This document shows, piece by piece, positions 22,951-29,993 of a stretch of 38,280 nucleotides of DNA. This DNA comes from Enterocloster asparagiformis (GTDB lineage: Bacteria > Bacillota > Clostridia > Lachnospirales > Lachnospiraceae), in contig JAGZSY010000043.1 of assembly GCA_018380885.1 (NCBI GenBank), positions 1 to 38,280 of the forward strand, read 5' to 3'. The notes below the pieces were generated by a model. The model was not told the origin of the DNA, did not search any database, and saw only the letters and a list, made by a program, of their open reading frames with translations. Every line of letters starts with the position of its first letter. Within the stretch, counting starts at the first letter, position 1. Made by a program: the position numbers and the translations under genes.

Positions 22951-24366
22951 ATGTACGAGAATGGACAGCAGTATGAAAACGGGACGAATTACAGCCAGGG
23001 TCCGCAGCAGGGCCCGGGTTCTTACAATAGCGCAGAAGTCCAGGCATCGGGAGGACCGTCCAGGCCGCCCCGCAGGAAAAAGGGGTCAGCGGTCAAGAAA
23101 GCGGCAGGCCTGATTGCCGGGGCCGTTCTGTTCGGCGGTGTTTCCGGCGCAACGATGGTGGGTGTGAATATGGCGGCGGCCCATCTGCTGCCTCAGACAG
23201 TGTCGGCGCCTTTGGGTACTCCGGAACAGGAGGCCCCCAAAACCCAGGAGAGCCAGGCGCCCGCCCAGAGCGGTGGGAACGAGCAGAATATCCAGACGCC
23301 ATCCGGAAGATATTATGGAAACGGCGGGGGTTCCTACAATGGAGGCGGGGTGGACGTGTCCTCCATCGTGGAGGAGGCTATGCCCTCGGTGGTCGCCATT
23401 ACCAGCGTGATGGAGTATCAGAGCAATGATCCCTACTCCTGGTTTTTCGGAGGCGGGGGCACGCAGACGTACGAAGTGCCCAGCAGCGGCTCGGGCATTA
23501 TTGTGGGAGAAAACGATAAGGAACTGTTGATTGTGACCAACAACCACGTGGTGGCGGACTCCAAGGAGCTGAAGGTGGCTTTTATCGACGACGAGGTGGT
23601 GGAAGCCGTTGTCAAGGGCACGGACTCCGACTCGGATTTGGCGGTCATCGCGGTTCCGCTGGAGAATATCCCCCAGGAGACCCGCAATCAGGTCCGCGTG
23701 GCAAAGCTAGGCGATTCGGATGCCCTGAAAGTGGGCCAGGGCGTGATCGCCATCGGCAACGCCCTCGGTTACGGCCAGTCGGTGACCGTGGGGTATGTGA
23801 GCGCCTTAAACCGCGAGGTGCGCACCTCGGAGAACAACACCAGGACGCTCCTGCAGACGGATGCGGCCATCAATCCCGGCAATAGCGGCGGCGCTCTGGT
23901 CAATATGAAGGGCGAGGTGATCGGAATTAATGCGGCCAAGTACGCTTCCACCGAGGTGGAGGGAATCGGTTACGCCATCCCTATTTCCAAGGCTGAGGGT
24001 ATCATCGGCGATCTGATGAGCAAGAAAACACAGACCCAGGTGGCCGAGGAGAAGCGGGGATATCTGGGAATCCAGGGGATCAGCGTGGACACGGATACCG
24101 CCAAGGCGCTGGGAATGCCCGAGGGCGTGTACGTGTATAAGATCCTGGAGGATGGGGCGGCGGCCGGCTCCGATCTGTATGAAAAGGATATTATTACCAA
24201 ATTCGATGGTCAGTCGGTGAAAACCATGGCTGATTTACAGGAGGTGCTTGCCTCCTACGAGGTGGGCGAGCAGGTGGATTTAACGGTCCAGTCGCTGCAG
24301 AACGGCCAGTATGTGGAGCACAAGGTGACTGTTACGCTGGCCCCCATGCCTGCCGACGAGCAGTGA
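22951..24366 (+). CDS. HtrA/DegP-like membrane-anchored serine protease
   Basis: The 471-aa S1C-family protease should degrade or chaperone misfolded proteins on the outer face of the membrane. Layout: a Gly/Gln-rich cytoplasmic start, a basic RPPRRKK cluster, one transmembrane helix (about 48-72), a Gly/Asn-rich linker, the trypsin-like domain, and one C-terminal PDZ domain (from about residue 370). The triad is H199 (TNNHVVAD), D229 (DSDLAVI) and S312 (NPGNSGGAL). Two ATGs are possible; I chose 22951 because the ribosome site is 9 nt away, against 3 nt for the ATG at 22945. A terminator at 24463 ends it. Such genes are commonly induced by envelope stress. Confidence 0.94.
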   Translation: MYENGQQYENGTNYSQGPQQGPGSYNSAEVQASGGPSRPPRRKKGSAVKKAAGLIAGAVLFGGVSGATMVGVNMAAAHLLPQTVSAPLGTPEQEAPKTQESQAPAQSGGNEQNIQTPSGRYYGNGGGSYNGGGVDVSSIVEEAMPSVVAITSVMEYQSNDPYSWFFGGGGTQTYEVPSSGSGIIVGENDKELLIVTNNHVVADSKELKVAFIDDEVVEAVVKGTDSDSDLAVIAVPLENIPQETRNQVRVAKLGDSDALKVGQGVIAIGNALGYGQSVTVGYVSALNREVRTSENNTRTLLQTDAAINPGNSGGALVNMKGEVIGINAAKYASTEVEGIGYAIPISKAEGIIGDLMSKKTQTQVAEEKRGYLGIQGISVDTDTAKALGMPEGVYVYKILEDGAAAGSDLYEKDIITKFDGQSVKTMADLQEVLASYEVGEQVDLTVQSLQNGQYVEHKVTVTLAPMPADEQ

Positions 24367-24462
24367 CGCCGGGAAATTCGGTTTTTCCGGTTTCACCGAA
24401 CACAGAGGCCGCCCGGGCGCAGCGCCGAAGCTGTTTACGCCGGGCCGATGCCCATAAAAATG

Positions 24463-24494
24463 AAAATGCTTCCTCTTGTTAGGGGGAGCATTTT
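24463..24494 (+). terminator. Terminator of htrA
   Basis: AAAATGCTTCC pairs with GGGGGAGCATTTT (G-U pairs included), followed by GTTATATA. The 3' arm supplies the T-run. The loop contains TTGTTA, which doubles as a -35 box (next entry). Confidence 0.7.
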
Positions 24495-24504
24495 GTTATA
24501 TACT
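24476..24504 (+). promoter_or_regulatory. Promoter of the clpX-like gene, overlapping the htrA terminator
   Basis: -35 TTGTTA (24476-24481), a 17-nt spacer and -10 TATACT (24499-24504). The start codon follows 48 nt later. The -35 box lies in the loop of the preceding terminator hairpin and the spacer covers its 3' arm. Confidence 0.65.
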
Positions 24505-24551
24505 AAGAGGAACGGAGAAGAAGTTTTTGAGTAGCAGAGAGGAGAAGCACT

Positions 24552-25994
24552 TTGGAAGAGAGCGATAAGAACCAGGATGAGATAAAAGAAAATACCGCCG
24601 GCCAGGAGGACAAGGGCCAGGAGCGGGATGACGATAAATATGAGAAAGTATGCTACATATGCCGCAGGCCGGAGAGTAAAGCCGGGACCATGATTTCCAT
24701 GCCCGGAGGCATGAATCTCTGTCATGACTGCATGCAGAAGGCATTTGATTCGGTGACTAAGAGCGGAATGGATTTCTCCAAGCTGCCCGGTATGCCGTAT
24801 ATGAACATGAATATGAACGAGCTGAACTTAAACCAGCCCGGCATGGAGATTCCCAAAAAGCAGAAAATCCGCAAAAAGGCGGAAAAGCAGCCGGCCATGT
24901 CTATGAAGGATATCCCGGCGCCCCATCAGATCAAGGCCAAGCTGGACGAGTACGTGGTGGGCCAGGAAAAAGCCAAGAAGGTGGTTTCCGTGGCCGTCTA
25001 CAACCACTATAAGCGCGCGTTCCTGGGCGGAAAGCCGGAGGCCCAGAGCCATGGCGCAGGGGACGGTCCGGATGAGGAAGTGACCATCGAGAAGTCAAAT
25101 ATCCTGATGATCGGCCCCACCGGCAGCGGCAAGACGTATCTGGTGAAAACCCTGGCCCGCCTGCTGGACGTGCCACTGGCCATTGCGGATGCCACCTCCC
25201 TGACGGAGGCCGGTTATATCGGAGACGACATCGAGAGCGTGGTATCCAAGCTGCTGGCCGCTGCGGACAACGATGTGGAGCGGGCGGAAAAGGGCATTAT
25301 TTTCATCGATGAGATCGATAAGATCGCCAAGAAAAAGCAGACCAACACCCGGGATGTCAGCGGCGAATCCGTGCAGCAGGAGCTGCTTAAGCTGCTGGAG
25401 GGCAGTACGGTGGAGGTGCCGGTGGGCTCCAACCAGAAGAACGCCATGACGCCCATGGCCACAGTGAATACGGACAATATCCTGTTTATCTGCGGCGGCG
25501 CGTTTCCGGATCTGGAGGAGATTATCAAGGAGCGGCTGACAAAGAAATCCTCCATGGGCTTCGGCGCGGTGCTGCGCGATACCTTTGACAAGGATCCCAA
25601 CCTGCTGGACTATGTGACAAATGAGGACCTGCGGGCCTTCGGCATGATCCCGGAGTTTTTGGGCCGCCTGCCCATGACCGTAACCCTTCAGGGACTGGAC
25701 CGGGAGATGATGGTGCGCATCCTCAAGGAGCCGAGAAACGCCATCACCAAGCAGTACGAAAAGCTGCTGGCCATGGATGAGGTCCGCCTGGTCTTTGAGG
25801 ACGATGCACTGGATTGGATCGCCGAGGAGGCCATTAAGCGGGGCACCGGGGCCAGAGCGCTGCGGGCGATCCTGGAGGAGTTTATGCTGGATATCATGTA
25901 TGAGATTCCAAAAGATTCCAACATTGGTTCCGTGGTGGTCACCCGCCCCTATCTGGAAAAGAGCGGCGGCCCGCTGATCCGTATGCGGGGCTGA
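24552..25994 (+). CDS. ClpX-like AAA+ unfoldase with altered substrate and ClpP loops
   Basis: This 480-aa hexameric unfoldase of the ClpX family would feed proteins to ClpP. It has a 33-residue acidic extension and a C4 zinc finger (C34, C37, C57, C60). A Met/Asn-rich linker (GMPYMNMNMNELNLN) precedes the AAA+ module: Walker A GPTGSGKT near 187-194, pore loop GYIGDD, Walker B IIFIDEIDK, sensor-2 GTGARALRAI. Two functional loops differ from E. coli ClpX. The RKH loop (GGRKHP) is replaced by GSNQKNAM near 292, and the ClpP-docking IGF is MGF near 335. The start is a TTG with GGAG 7 nt upstream; no in-frame ATG lies before the zinc finger. There is no clpP or tig beside it, so it may be a second ClpX. 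Confidence 0.9.
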   Translation: MEESDKNQDEIKENTAGQEDKGQERDDDKYEKVCYICRRPESKAGTMISMPGGMNLCHDCMQKAFDSVTKSGMDFSKLPGMPYMNMNMNELNLNQPGMEIPKKQKIRKKAEKQPAMSMKDIPAPHQIKAKLDEYVVGQEKAKKVVSVAVYNHYKRAFLGGKPEAQSHGAGDGPDEEVTIEKSNILMIGPTGSGKTYLVKTLARLLDVPLAIADATSLTEAGYIGDDIESVVSKLLAAADNDVERAEKGIIFIDEIDKIAKKKQTNTRDVSGESVQQELLKLLEGSTVEVPVGSNQKNAMTPMATVNTDNILFICGGAFPDLEEIIKERLTKKSSMGFGAVLRDTFDKDPNLLDYVTNEDLRAFGMIPEFLGRLPMTVTLQGLDREMMVRILKEPRNAITKQYEKLLAMDEVRLVFEDDALDWIAEEAIKRGTGARALRAILEEFMLDIMYEIPKDSNIGSVVVTRPYLEKSGGPLIRMRG

Positions 25995-26007
25995 TGTTGT
26001 CCCTGAT

Positions 26008-27762
26008 TTATTCCCTTAAATGAAGAAATGTCTGGAACAGATCCAGCGCGCCGTAGCCCCACTCACGATTGGGGTAGGCCAGCGCTGGATTTCGTTTTGC
26101 CCCGCGCACCAGATAGGAGCGGATAGCCGCCTCGCTCATGGAGCGGTCGTGGCCCTCCACGAACCCCCAGCTCATCAGGTTGGCCACCGCTCCGGCGGCG
26201 TGGGCGGCCGCCACCGAGGTGCCGGTGCGGCGCGTCATGGGAATTGTGCCGGGCGGCCCGGTGAGAGCGGGTCCGTACACATCCACGCCCGGGGCCGCCA
26301 GGTCCGGTTTGATCACATTGGTCAGGGTATAGCCCCGGCTGGAATGGATGTATATGCTGTTGTTGACATGGTTGTAGGCTCCGATTGTCAGCGGCGACGG
26401 GGAGTTGCCGGGCAGTGTGATGGTGTTGTTGGGGCTGGGGTTGAGAAATACGGTCTGGTCGGAGATAAAGCCGTCTACGGGTAGCCACATGTGAAAGTCT
26501 CCTGTAAAATATTGGGAATTATAAACCCTGATACGCCAGATGCCGACAGTGGGTGCCTGAAAGCGCATGAAAATGAGCTGGCGTCCGGTGAGGGGTTCAA
26601 TGGGCTGGTAATTGACGGTAATCACGGTATCCTCCAGCAAAAAGGGGATGCGGGTTTCATTTCCGGTAATAATGGGGATGCGGCTGATGGTCTCCCCGGT
26701 GGGTGATACAAAGCCTACGGAGTAGGTGTCGGCGTTGGTGGCCCACAGCTCTACCACAAAGCCGCGCCGTGATTCCGGTTCCCCTACGCGGATTTCCACG
26801 TCCTGATAGTTTTCGCCGGAGGGGATCAGGCCGTCAAAGTGATGAGCCAGGCCGGTCTCATTTCCGGCCGCAATCACGGCGGAAAAGCCCAGAAAGCGGG
26901 TTACGTCCTGGATCGAGGTGCTTAAGGGGGAAAGTCCCTCGTGGCTGCCCATGTTGGATCCCAGGGCGATGAGGATAATCAGGGGCATGCGGTAGCGGTG
27001 GGCCATGACGCGCAGATATTTGACGCCCATCATGATATCATTTTCCTGAAATGCCGTGGCGCCGTCGGGGATCAGATAGTAGTCGCGGAGGTACTGTTTG
27101 GCCTGTTTGAGTTTGACCACCACCAGTCTGCACTCCGGGGCCGCGCCGGTGAAGGAGTCGTCCGGGAGAGGGGAGCCCGCCGCGATACCGGCGATGAAGG
27201 TGCCGTGACCATTGGTGTCCCGGGAGGGGACGATGGACAGAGGGTCGTCTGCTGCCAGAGCCTGATTGATCTGCTCTTCAGTGTATTCCGTGCCGTAGGA
27301 GGCCCCGCTCATATTAAAATAGTCGGGCACGCCGGGGGGGATTTCTTCGGTGTCCTCAGGCAGGGATTGGTCCCAGATTCCCAGAATCCTGGTGGTTCCG
27401 TCCGATTTGCGAAAGAGCGGGTTCGTGTAGTCGATGCCGGTGTCCAGGAAGCCGATGATGGTGCCCGCGCCTTTGTTGGCCAGGGCGGGTGTGTTAAAGG
27501 TGGACGTGATGCCGGAAGCGTCCATGCTGGAGGTATCGAGCGTGGTGAATAGATTGGGGATGCTGTAGTAAGCATACTTTTCCAGGGAAAGGGGAAGGAT
27601 GATGCTTAGGGGAACGTAAAAAATGGCGTAATTTTGCGTGACAAATTCCGTGCAGGCCCCGGAGAGCAGAGGGCCGGTGGGAGAGGGCACATTCTGGCTG
27701 CTGTAATTGAATATGAAGTCGGCATAGTTTTCAGAAGCCGGGTTAAATGGACAGAGTGCCAT
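26008..27762 (-). CDS. Csp-like subtilisin-family serine protease
   Basis: The 584-aa S8 protease has the architecture of clostridial Csp proteins, which activate the spore-cortex hydrolase SleC during germination: an N-terminal prodomain-like region (about 1-95), a catalytic domain, and a large insert between the catalytic His and Ser that forms a jelly-roll domain (about 330-475). The triad is complete: D107 (FLDTGID), H186 (NGHGTFIAG) and S516 (TGTSVAAAHAAG). There is no signal peptide, as for Csp. Start chosen at ATG 27762 (GAGG 6 nt upstream); a frame to 27843 adds 27 residues without family features. It converges with clpX, with 13 nt between stop codons. Function in germination is inferred, since CspBA/CspC and sleC are not in the window. 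Confidence 0.88.
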   Translation of the reverse strand: MALCPFNPASENYADFIFNYSSQNVPSPTGPLLSGACTEFVTQNYAIFYVPLSIILPLSLEKYAYYSIPNLFTTLDTSSMDASGITSTFNTPALANKGAGTIIGFLDTGIDYTNPLFRKSDGTTRILGIWDQSLPEDTEEIPPGVPDYFNMSGASYGTEYTEEQINQALAADDPLSIVPSRDTNGHGTFIAGIAAGSPLPDDSFTGAAPECRLVVVKLKQAKQYLRDYYLIPDGATAFQENDIMMGVKYLRVMAHRYRMPLIILIALGSNMGSHEGLSPLSTSIQDVTRFLGFSAVIAAGNETGLAHHFDGLIPSGENYQDVEIRVGEPESRRGFVVELWATNADTYSVGFVSPTGETISRIPIITGNETRIPFLLEDTVITVNYQPIEPLTGRQLIFMRFQAPTVGIWRIRVYNSQYFTGDFHMWLPVDGFISDQTVFLNPSPNNTITLPGNSPSPLTIGAYNHVNNSIYIHSSRGYTLTNVIKPDLAAPGVDVYGPALTGPPGTIPMTRRTGTSVAAAHAAGAVANLMSWGFVEGHDRSMSEAAIRSYLVRGAKRNPALAYPNREWGYGALDLFQTFLHLRE

Positions 27763-27792
27763 GGAGTACCTCGCAGTCCGGGCGTTTCTACT

Positions 27793-27820
27793 ATTATATG
27801 CGAAATTTAAGAAACGTTTC
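27793..27820. promoter_or_regulatory. Divergent control region: -10-like box and a 10-bp palindrome
   Basis: On the minus strand GCATATAATAG (-10 TATAAT at 27793-27798) could be read by sigma-A, or as the CATAnnnTA -10 used by late sporulation sigma factors. Just beyond is a perfect palindrome GAAACGTTTC (27811-27820), a possible operator between the divergent Csp-like and lspA-like genes. Confidence 0.4.
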
Positions 27821-27890
27821 ACTGGACGGTGGGTAGAGAACATAGTAAAATAATGACAGAATGATTTTGACGGGAAAGGGAGGCGAGGCG

Positions 27891-28361
27891 ATGTACGGTT
27901 GGCTGATCGGAGGTTTGACGGCTCTGGACCTGGGCGTTAAGCAGGTGATTGAGCAGCAGGAGGATGAGACGTTTCCGCGGGATCTGCCCTGCGCCAAAGG
28001 GCGGATTATGCTGTATAAGAACCATAACAGTGGTTTTCCCTTTGGGGTGCTGAGGCAGAAGCCTGAGCTGGTGAAGGGGATTCCGCTGATGGTGGTGTCC
28101 GCGCTGGTTGGAGGCCTGGTGGCGCTGATGGAGCGGAAGGATTCCACGGTGGAGAAGATCGGGCTGGCGGTGACCATCGGAGGCGCGCTGAGCAATCTGT
28201 ATGACCGTATTTTCCGGGGGTACGTGGTGGATTATTTTAGCTTCCAGTGGAAAGGTCTTAAGAAGGTGGTGTTTAACCTGGGGGATATGTTTATTTTCCT
28301 GGGAGCGGTGTTGATTGCGGGGGCGCAGGTGGTTAGGAGTTTGAGAGAGAGAGAAGATTAG
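27891..28361 (+). CDS. Signal peptidase II (LspA) family protein
   Basis: This 156-aa aspartic membrane protease is of the lipoprotein signal peptidase type, which removes signal peptides from prolipoproteins. Recognisable blocks are LDLGVKQVI (the DxxxK N-terminal motif), KNHNSGFPFGVL (the NxGxxFG block), GGALSNLYDRIFRGYVVDYF with the first catalytic Asp, and VFNLGDMFIFLG with the second. Hydrophobic segments are fewer and weaker than in E. coli LspA, and the N-terminal helix is short. ATG 27891 has GGGAGG upstream and starts directly at the membrane segment; a frame to 27861 adds ten residues. A strong terminator follows. It may be a second, specialised LspA. Confidence 0.82.
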   Translation: MYGWLIGGLTALDLGVKQVIEQQEDETFPRDLPCAKGRIMLYKNHNSGFPFGVLRQKPELVKGIPLMVVSALVGGLVALMERKDSTVEKIGLAVTIGGALSNLYDRIFRGYVVDYFSFQWKGLKKVVFNLGDMFIFLGAVLIAGAQVVRSLRERED

Positions 28362-28367
28362 GAAGGG

Positions 28368-28408
28368 ATCCCTGGATGCGGAGGTTTTGGCGTCTGGGGA
28401 TTTTTTTT
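28368..28408 (+). terminator. Rho-independent terminator after the lspA-like gene
   Basis: ATCCCTGGATGC (28368-28379) pairs over 12 positions, wobbles included, with GCGTCTGGGGAT (28390-28401), and runs straight into eight T residues. Confidence 0.88.
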
Positions 28409-28432
28409 GTTTGAGGGGGAGCGCGGGGGTAC

Positions 28433-28692
28433 GCGCCGGATCGGGGCGCAAACGGATGGGCGCTCAGGGGTGGAAAACGAAGCGCAGGGGCTAAAATCCG
28501 GGCAGGGAGAAAAACGGGGCACCGGCTCGATTCGCGGAGAAACTCTGATGAGCTTTCTCCGCTCAACTCGCCTGAAATCGTGTTTTGGAGAACACGATTT
28601 CTCCCCGCTTTTCTCCCTCCCCTGATTTAAGCCCCTGCGGTCCGTTTTCCAATTCCCCTGAACACCCATCCGTTTGCACCCCGATCCGGCGC
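28433..28692. repeat. 260-nt near-perfect inverted repeat enclosing two hairpins
   Basis: The left arm (28433-28519) and right arm (28603-28692) are reverse complements over nearly 90 nt with a few mismatches and short gaps. For example, GCGCCGGATCGGGG at the outer left is matched by CCCCGATCCGGCGC at the outer right, and GCAGGGGCT by AGCCCCTGC. The 83-nt centre holds two perfect hairpins: GCGGAGAAA/TTTCTCCGC (28534-28562) and AAATCGTGTT/AACACGATTT (28575-28600). The predicted fold is a long rod ending in a two-hairpin fork. No reading frame fits it and no target-site duplication is evident. It resembles a MITE-like palindromic element, or a structured RNA if transcribed. Confidence 0.9.
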
Positions 28693-28699
28693 TGGGACC

Positions 28700-29210
28700 A
28701 GGCGGGATAGTGGGATGGACGGGAAATGGGGAATGGGCGGAAAAGGGAGATGGGCTTGGAAGGGTGTAGTATATGGAAGAGAGCGGGGCGTGGAAGAAAA
28801 TTGGCGTGGAATAGAACTGGCGTGGAAGAGGGTGGGGAGAGAGAACTGGCATGGAAGGGGCCGGATGTGGGAGAGAACTTGTATGGAAGAGAGCTGGATG
28901 TGGAAGAAAACTGGCGTGAAAGAGGGCCGGCGTGGAGGAGAGCTGGCGTGGAGGAGGAATGAGCGTGGAAGAGAACAGGGGGAATGAGGGCTGGATGTGG
29001 GAGAGAACTTGTGTGGAAGAGGGCTGGATGTGGAAGAAAACCGGCGTGGAGGAAAGCTGGGGCGGAGGAGGAATGAGCGTGGAAGAGAACAGGGGGAAAG
29101 AGAGTTTGGGGGTAGAGGAGAGCGGGCGGTAAATGGGATGGGGGTAGGCAGGGGGACATCTGGGGGAGGACGTCCAGGGGAAGGACGTCCGGAGGGGGAT
29201 TGAAACGAGG
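28700..29210. repeat. Purine-rich tandem and direct repeats (C-rich on the minus strand)
   Basis: The + strand is nearly all G and A with T, built from degenerate ~16-18-nt words such as GTGGAAGAGAACTGGC. A higher-order direct repeat of more than 100 nt is clear: the copy from about 28864 to 28982 recurs from about 28992 to 29098 with few changes, ending in GAGCGTGGAAGAGAACAGGG both times. All frames are long because stop codons are rare in this composition; none has a ribosome site. Relative to the minus-strand gene ending at 29241, this is C-rich, G-poor downstream sequence. Confidence 0.85.
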
Positions 29211-29240
29211 ATATTTGAGGGGTGAGGGGCGCAGCCGGGG

Positions 29241-29600
29241 TTAGCTTAGCATGCCGCCGAGGGTGCCGCCGGCGGCGCAGAGGGCCATGACGGTGAGGGA
29301 GCGGTGGATGTCGATGGCGGAGCCTCGGTTCATGAGCCAGGATACGGCGAAGAGCACCAGGAAGTAGAGCAGGCCGGACAGGAGGCCCCAGAAGAAGCGG
29401 CGCTGGCGGATGCCTTTTCCGGCGGTGAGTCCTCCCAAGAGACAGGTGATGAAGTAGATGGCGTATACCATGATGTTTACCTGTCCCTCTTTCAGGCGCA
29501 GCTGGTAGAGGGCAAAGGCCAGCACGGCCAGGAGGATGCCGCTGAGCACGTAGGAGACCAGCAGGGAGCGAAGCATAGGTTTGGCAATTCCGTTTTCCAT
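29241..29600 (-). CDS. TIGR04086-type small membrane protein
   Basis: This 119-aa integral membrane protein has four hydrophobic segments (about 10-32, 41-60, 69-88, 98-118) and short charged loops (GKGIRQRRFF). It matches the TIGR04086 (YrzE-like) family, whose members often lie in the tgt-yajC-SCIFF neighbourhood of Clostridia; function unknown. Here it is divergent from scfA. ATG 29600 has GGAG 6 nt upstream. Its 3' side runs into the C-rich repeat region and no hairpin terminator is seen. Confidence 0.82.
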   Translation of the reverse strand: MENGIAKPMLRSLLVSYVLSGILLAVLAFALYQLRLKEGQVNIMVYAIYFITCLLGGLTAGKGIRQRRFFWGLLSGLLYFLVLFAVSWLMNRGSAIDIHRSLTVMALCAAGGTLGGMLS

Positions 29601-29670
29601 TTTTTTCTCCTTTAAAAGATCTTATGGTCCAATATATTCCCCGGTATTGCGGGATATTCTCATTTTCCCG

Positions 29671-29699
29671 TTGCACGGTCCGTCAACCTGTGTTATAAT
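29671..29699 (+). promoter_or_regulatory. Promoter of the SCIFF operon
   Basis: -35 TTGCAC (29671-29676), 17-nt spacer, -10 TATAAT (29694-29699) with an extended TGT just before it. The scfA start is 42 nt downstream. It should be strong. Confidence 0.82.
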
Positions 29700-29741
29700 T
29701 TCAAGGAATTATATTTTGGAGTGAAAAGAGGAGGTGTCGCT

Positions 29742-29888
29742 ATGAAGCGTGTTAAAACATTAAATGCCAATACCCTGAAGGATACCATGAAGAAGGGCGG
29801 ATGCGGCGAGTGCCAGACTTCCTGCCAGTCCGCATGCAAGACCTCTTGCACCGTTGGCAACCAGAGCTGCGAAAATGCAAATCGCTAA
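29742..29888 (+). CDS. scfA: SCIFF ribosomally made peptide precursor
   Basis: This 48-aa peptide is the substrate of the radical SAM enzyme encoded next to it. Six cysteines lie in the C-terminal half (C21, C24, C28, C32, C36, C43), which defines the SCIFF family (six cysteines in forty-five residues). The leader MKRVKTLNANTLKDTMKKGG is the recognition part. In characterised relatives the maturase forms a thioether from a Cys to a Thr; T27, T34 and T37 lie within the cysteine region here. GAGGAGG lies upstream of the ATG. The family is nearly universal in Clostridia, and its biological role is not settled. Confidence 0.96.
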   Translation: MKRVKTLNANTLKDTMKKGGCGECQTSCQSACKTSCTVGNQSCENANR

Positions 29889-29927
29889 TTTGTACTGAAT
29901 GAGATTCGTACAGGATTTTGATTGGTC

Positions 29928-29962
29928 AAAGCCCCTGTGGTCCGCCGGATTATGGGGGCTTT
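29928..29962 (+). terminator. Hairpin between scfA and scfB, possible attenuator
   Basis: AAAGCCCC (29928-29935) pairs perfectly with GGGGCTTT (29955-29962); the tail after it is only CCCAT, so termination would be partial. This suits a precursor peptide needed in excess over its modifying enzyme. Confidence 0.55.
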
Positions 29963-29993
29963 CCCATGTGCTTAGGAAAGAGAGTGTGTACTT

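Noticed and set aside
28563..29676. Overlapping minus-strand frames (349 and 198 codons) rich in Pro, Ser, Phe and His across the purine-rich repeats
   Set aside because: Every frame is open here because stop codons are rare in this composition; there are no ribosome sites, and the frames run across the inverted repeat or the real membrane-protein gene.
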